A stretch of 39,181 bases of DNA from Gammaproteobacteria bacterium AqS3. Its GTDB lineage: Bacteria; Pseudomonadota; Gammaproteobacteria; MEIF01; AqS3. Location: NCBI GenBank assembly GCA_001750645.1, contig MEIF01000017.1, forward strand, positions 1 to 39,181, given 5' to 3'. The notes under the pieces were generated by a model. It was not told the origin of the DNA. It made no database searches and saw only the letters and a program-made list of their open reading frames with translations. The position numbers and the translations under genes were made by a program. Of this stretch, positions 37,800-39,181 are shown in pieces; the stretch's first letter is position 1; each line of letters starts with the position of its first letter.

Positions 37800-39181
37800 G
37801 TGAGTGCCGTGAGTGCCCGGAACGTGACCGACCCCCTCCCAAGGCATTTCATTCACGAGAAAATCGCCGCCGATGCGGCCGCCGGGGTCGCCGTGCGAAC
37901 CCGCTTCCCGCCCGAGCCCAATGGCCACCTGCACATCGGCCACGTCAAGGCGATCTGGCTCAATTTCGAGATGGCCAGGCTGTTCGGCGGGGACTGCACG
38001 CTGCGCTATGACGACACCAACCCCGAGACCGAGTCGGCCGAGTTTGAGCGCTCCATCCTCGAGGGCATCCGCTGGCTCGGCTACGGCGAGGGCGTCCCCG
38101 TGCGCCGCGCCTCGGACTACTTCGATCAGCTCCACGACTTTGCCCTGCAGCTGATCCGCAGCGGCAAGGCCTACGTCTGCGACCTGCCGCTGGATGAGCT
38201 GCGCCGCCAGCGGGGCGACTTCAACACCCCCGGCATCGACAGCCCCCACCGCACCCGCACCGTTGAGGAAAACCTCGAGCGGTTCGCGCAGATGCGCTCG
38301 GGTGAGCTGCCCGACGGCGCCTGCTCGCTGCGGGCGCGCATCGACATGCAATCATCCAACCTCTACCTGCGCGACCCGGTGCTCTACCGCATCCGCCGCG
38401 CCCGCCACCACCGCACCGGCGACGCCTGGTGCATCTATCCAACCTACGACTTTGCCCACGGATTGTCCGATGTCATCGAGGGCGTCAGCCACTCGCTGTG
38501 CACGCTGGAATTTGAGGAGCACCGCCCGCTCTACGACTTTCTGGTCGATGCGGTGGAGCTGCCGGCCGGGGTGCGGGTGCGCCCGCGTCAGACCGAGTTC
38601 TCGCGCCTGCAGCTCGACTACACCGTCACCTCCAAGCGCAGGCTGGCCGAGCTGATCCGCCTGGAGGTCGTCGAGGGCTGGGACGACCCGCGCATGCCGA
38701 CCCTGGCCGGCATGCAGCGGCGCGGCTACCCGCCCGAGGCGGTGCTGGACTTGTGCCGGCGCGTCGGCGTCACCCGCCAGCAGGCTTGGACAGACCTGGG
38801 ACTGCTCGAGACCTGTGTGCGCGAGGCGCTCTCGGGGGTCGAGCGCGCCCTGGCCGTGCTGCGCCCGCTGCGGGTGGTGCTGACCAACCTGCCCGAGGAT
38901 TTTGAGCAGTCCATCCCGGCGCTGCGCCACCCGCAGGAAGAATCGCTCGGGATGCGCGAGCTGCTGCTACAGCGGGAGGTCTACATCGAGCAGAGCGATT
39001 TTGTGATCGAGGCGCCCAAGGGCTACTTTCGACTGCGCCCCGAGGGGGAGGTGCGGCTGCGGCACGCCGGGGTGATCCGGCACACGGGGCACGACTGCCG
39101 CGCCGATGGCAGCGTCGAGACCGTCTACTGCGAGTTTCTCGGCGAGGTCGACCGCAAGGTCAAGGGGGTGGTGCACTGGGT
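37800..39181 (+). CDS. glnS: Glutaminyl-tRNA synthetase, N-terminal 460 residues (cut by right edge)
   Basis: It charges tRNA-Gln with glutamine in the cytoplasm (class I synthetase). The class I HIGH motif is present at residues about 45-48 within PPEPNGHLHIGH, and the KMSKS-type loop reads VTSKRRL (about 276-282; TSKRR where other GlnRS have MSKRK). Family blocks are easily read: RYDDTNPETE, SDYFDQL, RDPVLYRI, WCIYPTYDFAH, SHSLCTLEFEEHRPLYDF, EGWDDPRMPTL and RRGYPPEAV. The frame starts after a TAG at 37788. Three in-frame GTG codons (37800, 37809, 37824) are possible starts, none with a strong ribosome-binding site. The last visible block is KVKGVVHW, so about 90-100 residues of the anticodon-binding part are missing. 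The gene is single and intact as far as seen. Confidence 0.96.
   Translation, partial: MSAVSARNVTDPLPRHFIHEKIAADAAAGVAVRTRFPPEPNGHLHIGHVKAIWLNFEMARLFGGDCTLRYDDTNPETESAEFERSILEGIRWLGYGEGVPVRRASDYFDQLHDFALQLIRSGKAYVCDLPLDELRRQRGDFNTPGIDSPHRTRTVEENLERFAQMRSGELPDGACSLRARIDMQSSNLYLRDPVLYRIRRARHHRTGDAWCIYPTYDFAHGLSDVIEGVSHSLCTLEFEEHRPLYDFLVDAVELPAGVRVRPRQTEFSRLQLDYTVTSKRRLAELIRLEVVEGWDDPRMPTLAGMQRRGYPPEAVLDLCRRVGVTRQQAWTDLGLLETCVREALSGVERALAVLRPLRVVLTNLPEDFEQSIPALRHPQEESLGMRELLLQREVYIEQSDFVIEAPKGYFRLRPEGEVRLRHAGVIRHTGHDCRADGSVETVYCEFLGEVDRKVKGVVHW

Noticed and set aside
36435-38351. Reading pyrD as a 638-residue fusion protein with an N-terminal extension
   Set aside because: The extra N-terminal half overlaps glnS antisense and resembles no domain; the DHODH family starts near the GTG at 37493.

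Overview
The window looks like a high-GC proteobacterial chromosome, most probably gammaproteobacterial. The two recognisable housekeeping genes are a class 2 (quinone-linked) dihydroorotate dehydrogenase, pyrD, and a glutaminyl-tRNA synthetase, glnS. The giant gene ends in an autotransporter-type outer-membrane barrel, so the cell is Gram-negative. The species cannot be named from this sequence.

Layout, left to right. (1) 1-281, minus strand: the N-terminal part of a Pro/Ala/Thr-rich low-complexity protein that runs off the left edge. (2) 527-31933, minus strand: one uninterrupted reading frame of 10,468 codons, 80% of the window. It encodes a giant surface protein with an extended signal peptide, a six-cysteine N-terminal cap, about 81 Calx-beta-like repeats of roughly 120 residues, a short helical linker and a C-terminal beta-barrel ending in Phe. 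The repeats are not a simple array. Recognisable subtypes recur in order, giving super-repeats, and cysteines occur only as closely spaced pairs. Base composition is mosaic: the most divergent modules are AT-richer. (3) 32308-36133, plus strand, divergent from the giant gene: a tandem family of four related coiled-coil genes. Three are tail-anchored (N-terminal signature, hendecad coiled coil, one C-terminal membrane helix) and one is short and lacks the anchor. A decayed fifth copy lies at 36188-36420 and a possible sixth fragment at 34568-34642. Copies 1 and 2 also share their upstream and downstream flanks, so a complete promoter-gene-3' unit was duplicated. (4) 36435-37493, minus strand: pyrD. 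(5) 37800-39181, plus strand: glnS, cut by the right edge.

The accessory part (giant adhesin-like autotransporter plus the coiled-coil family) sits beside ordinary housekeeping genes. Nothing in the sequence proves that the two accessory parts work together. Their shared divergent control region at 31934-32307 and their joint repeat-driven evolution make the pair the most interesting target here. No tRNA, rRNA, CRISPR array, transposase or insertion sequence was seen.
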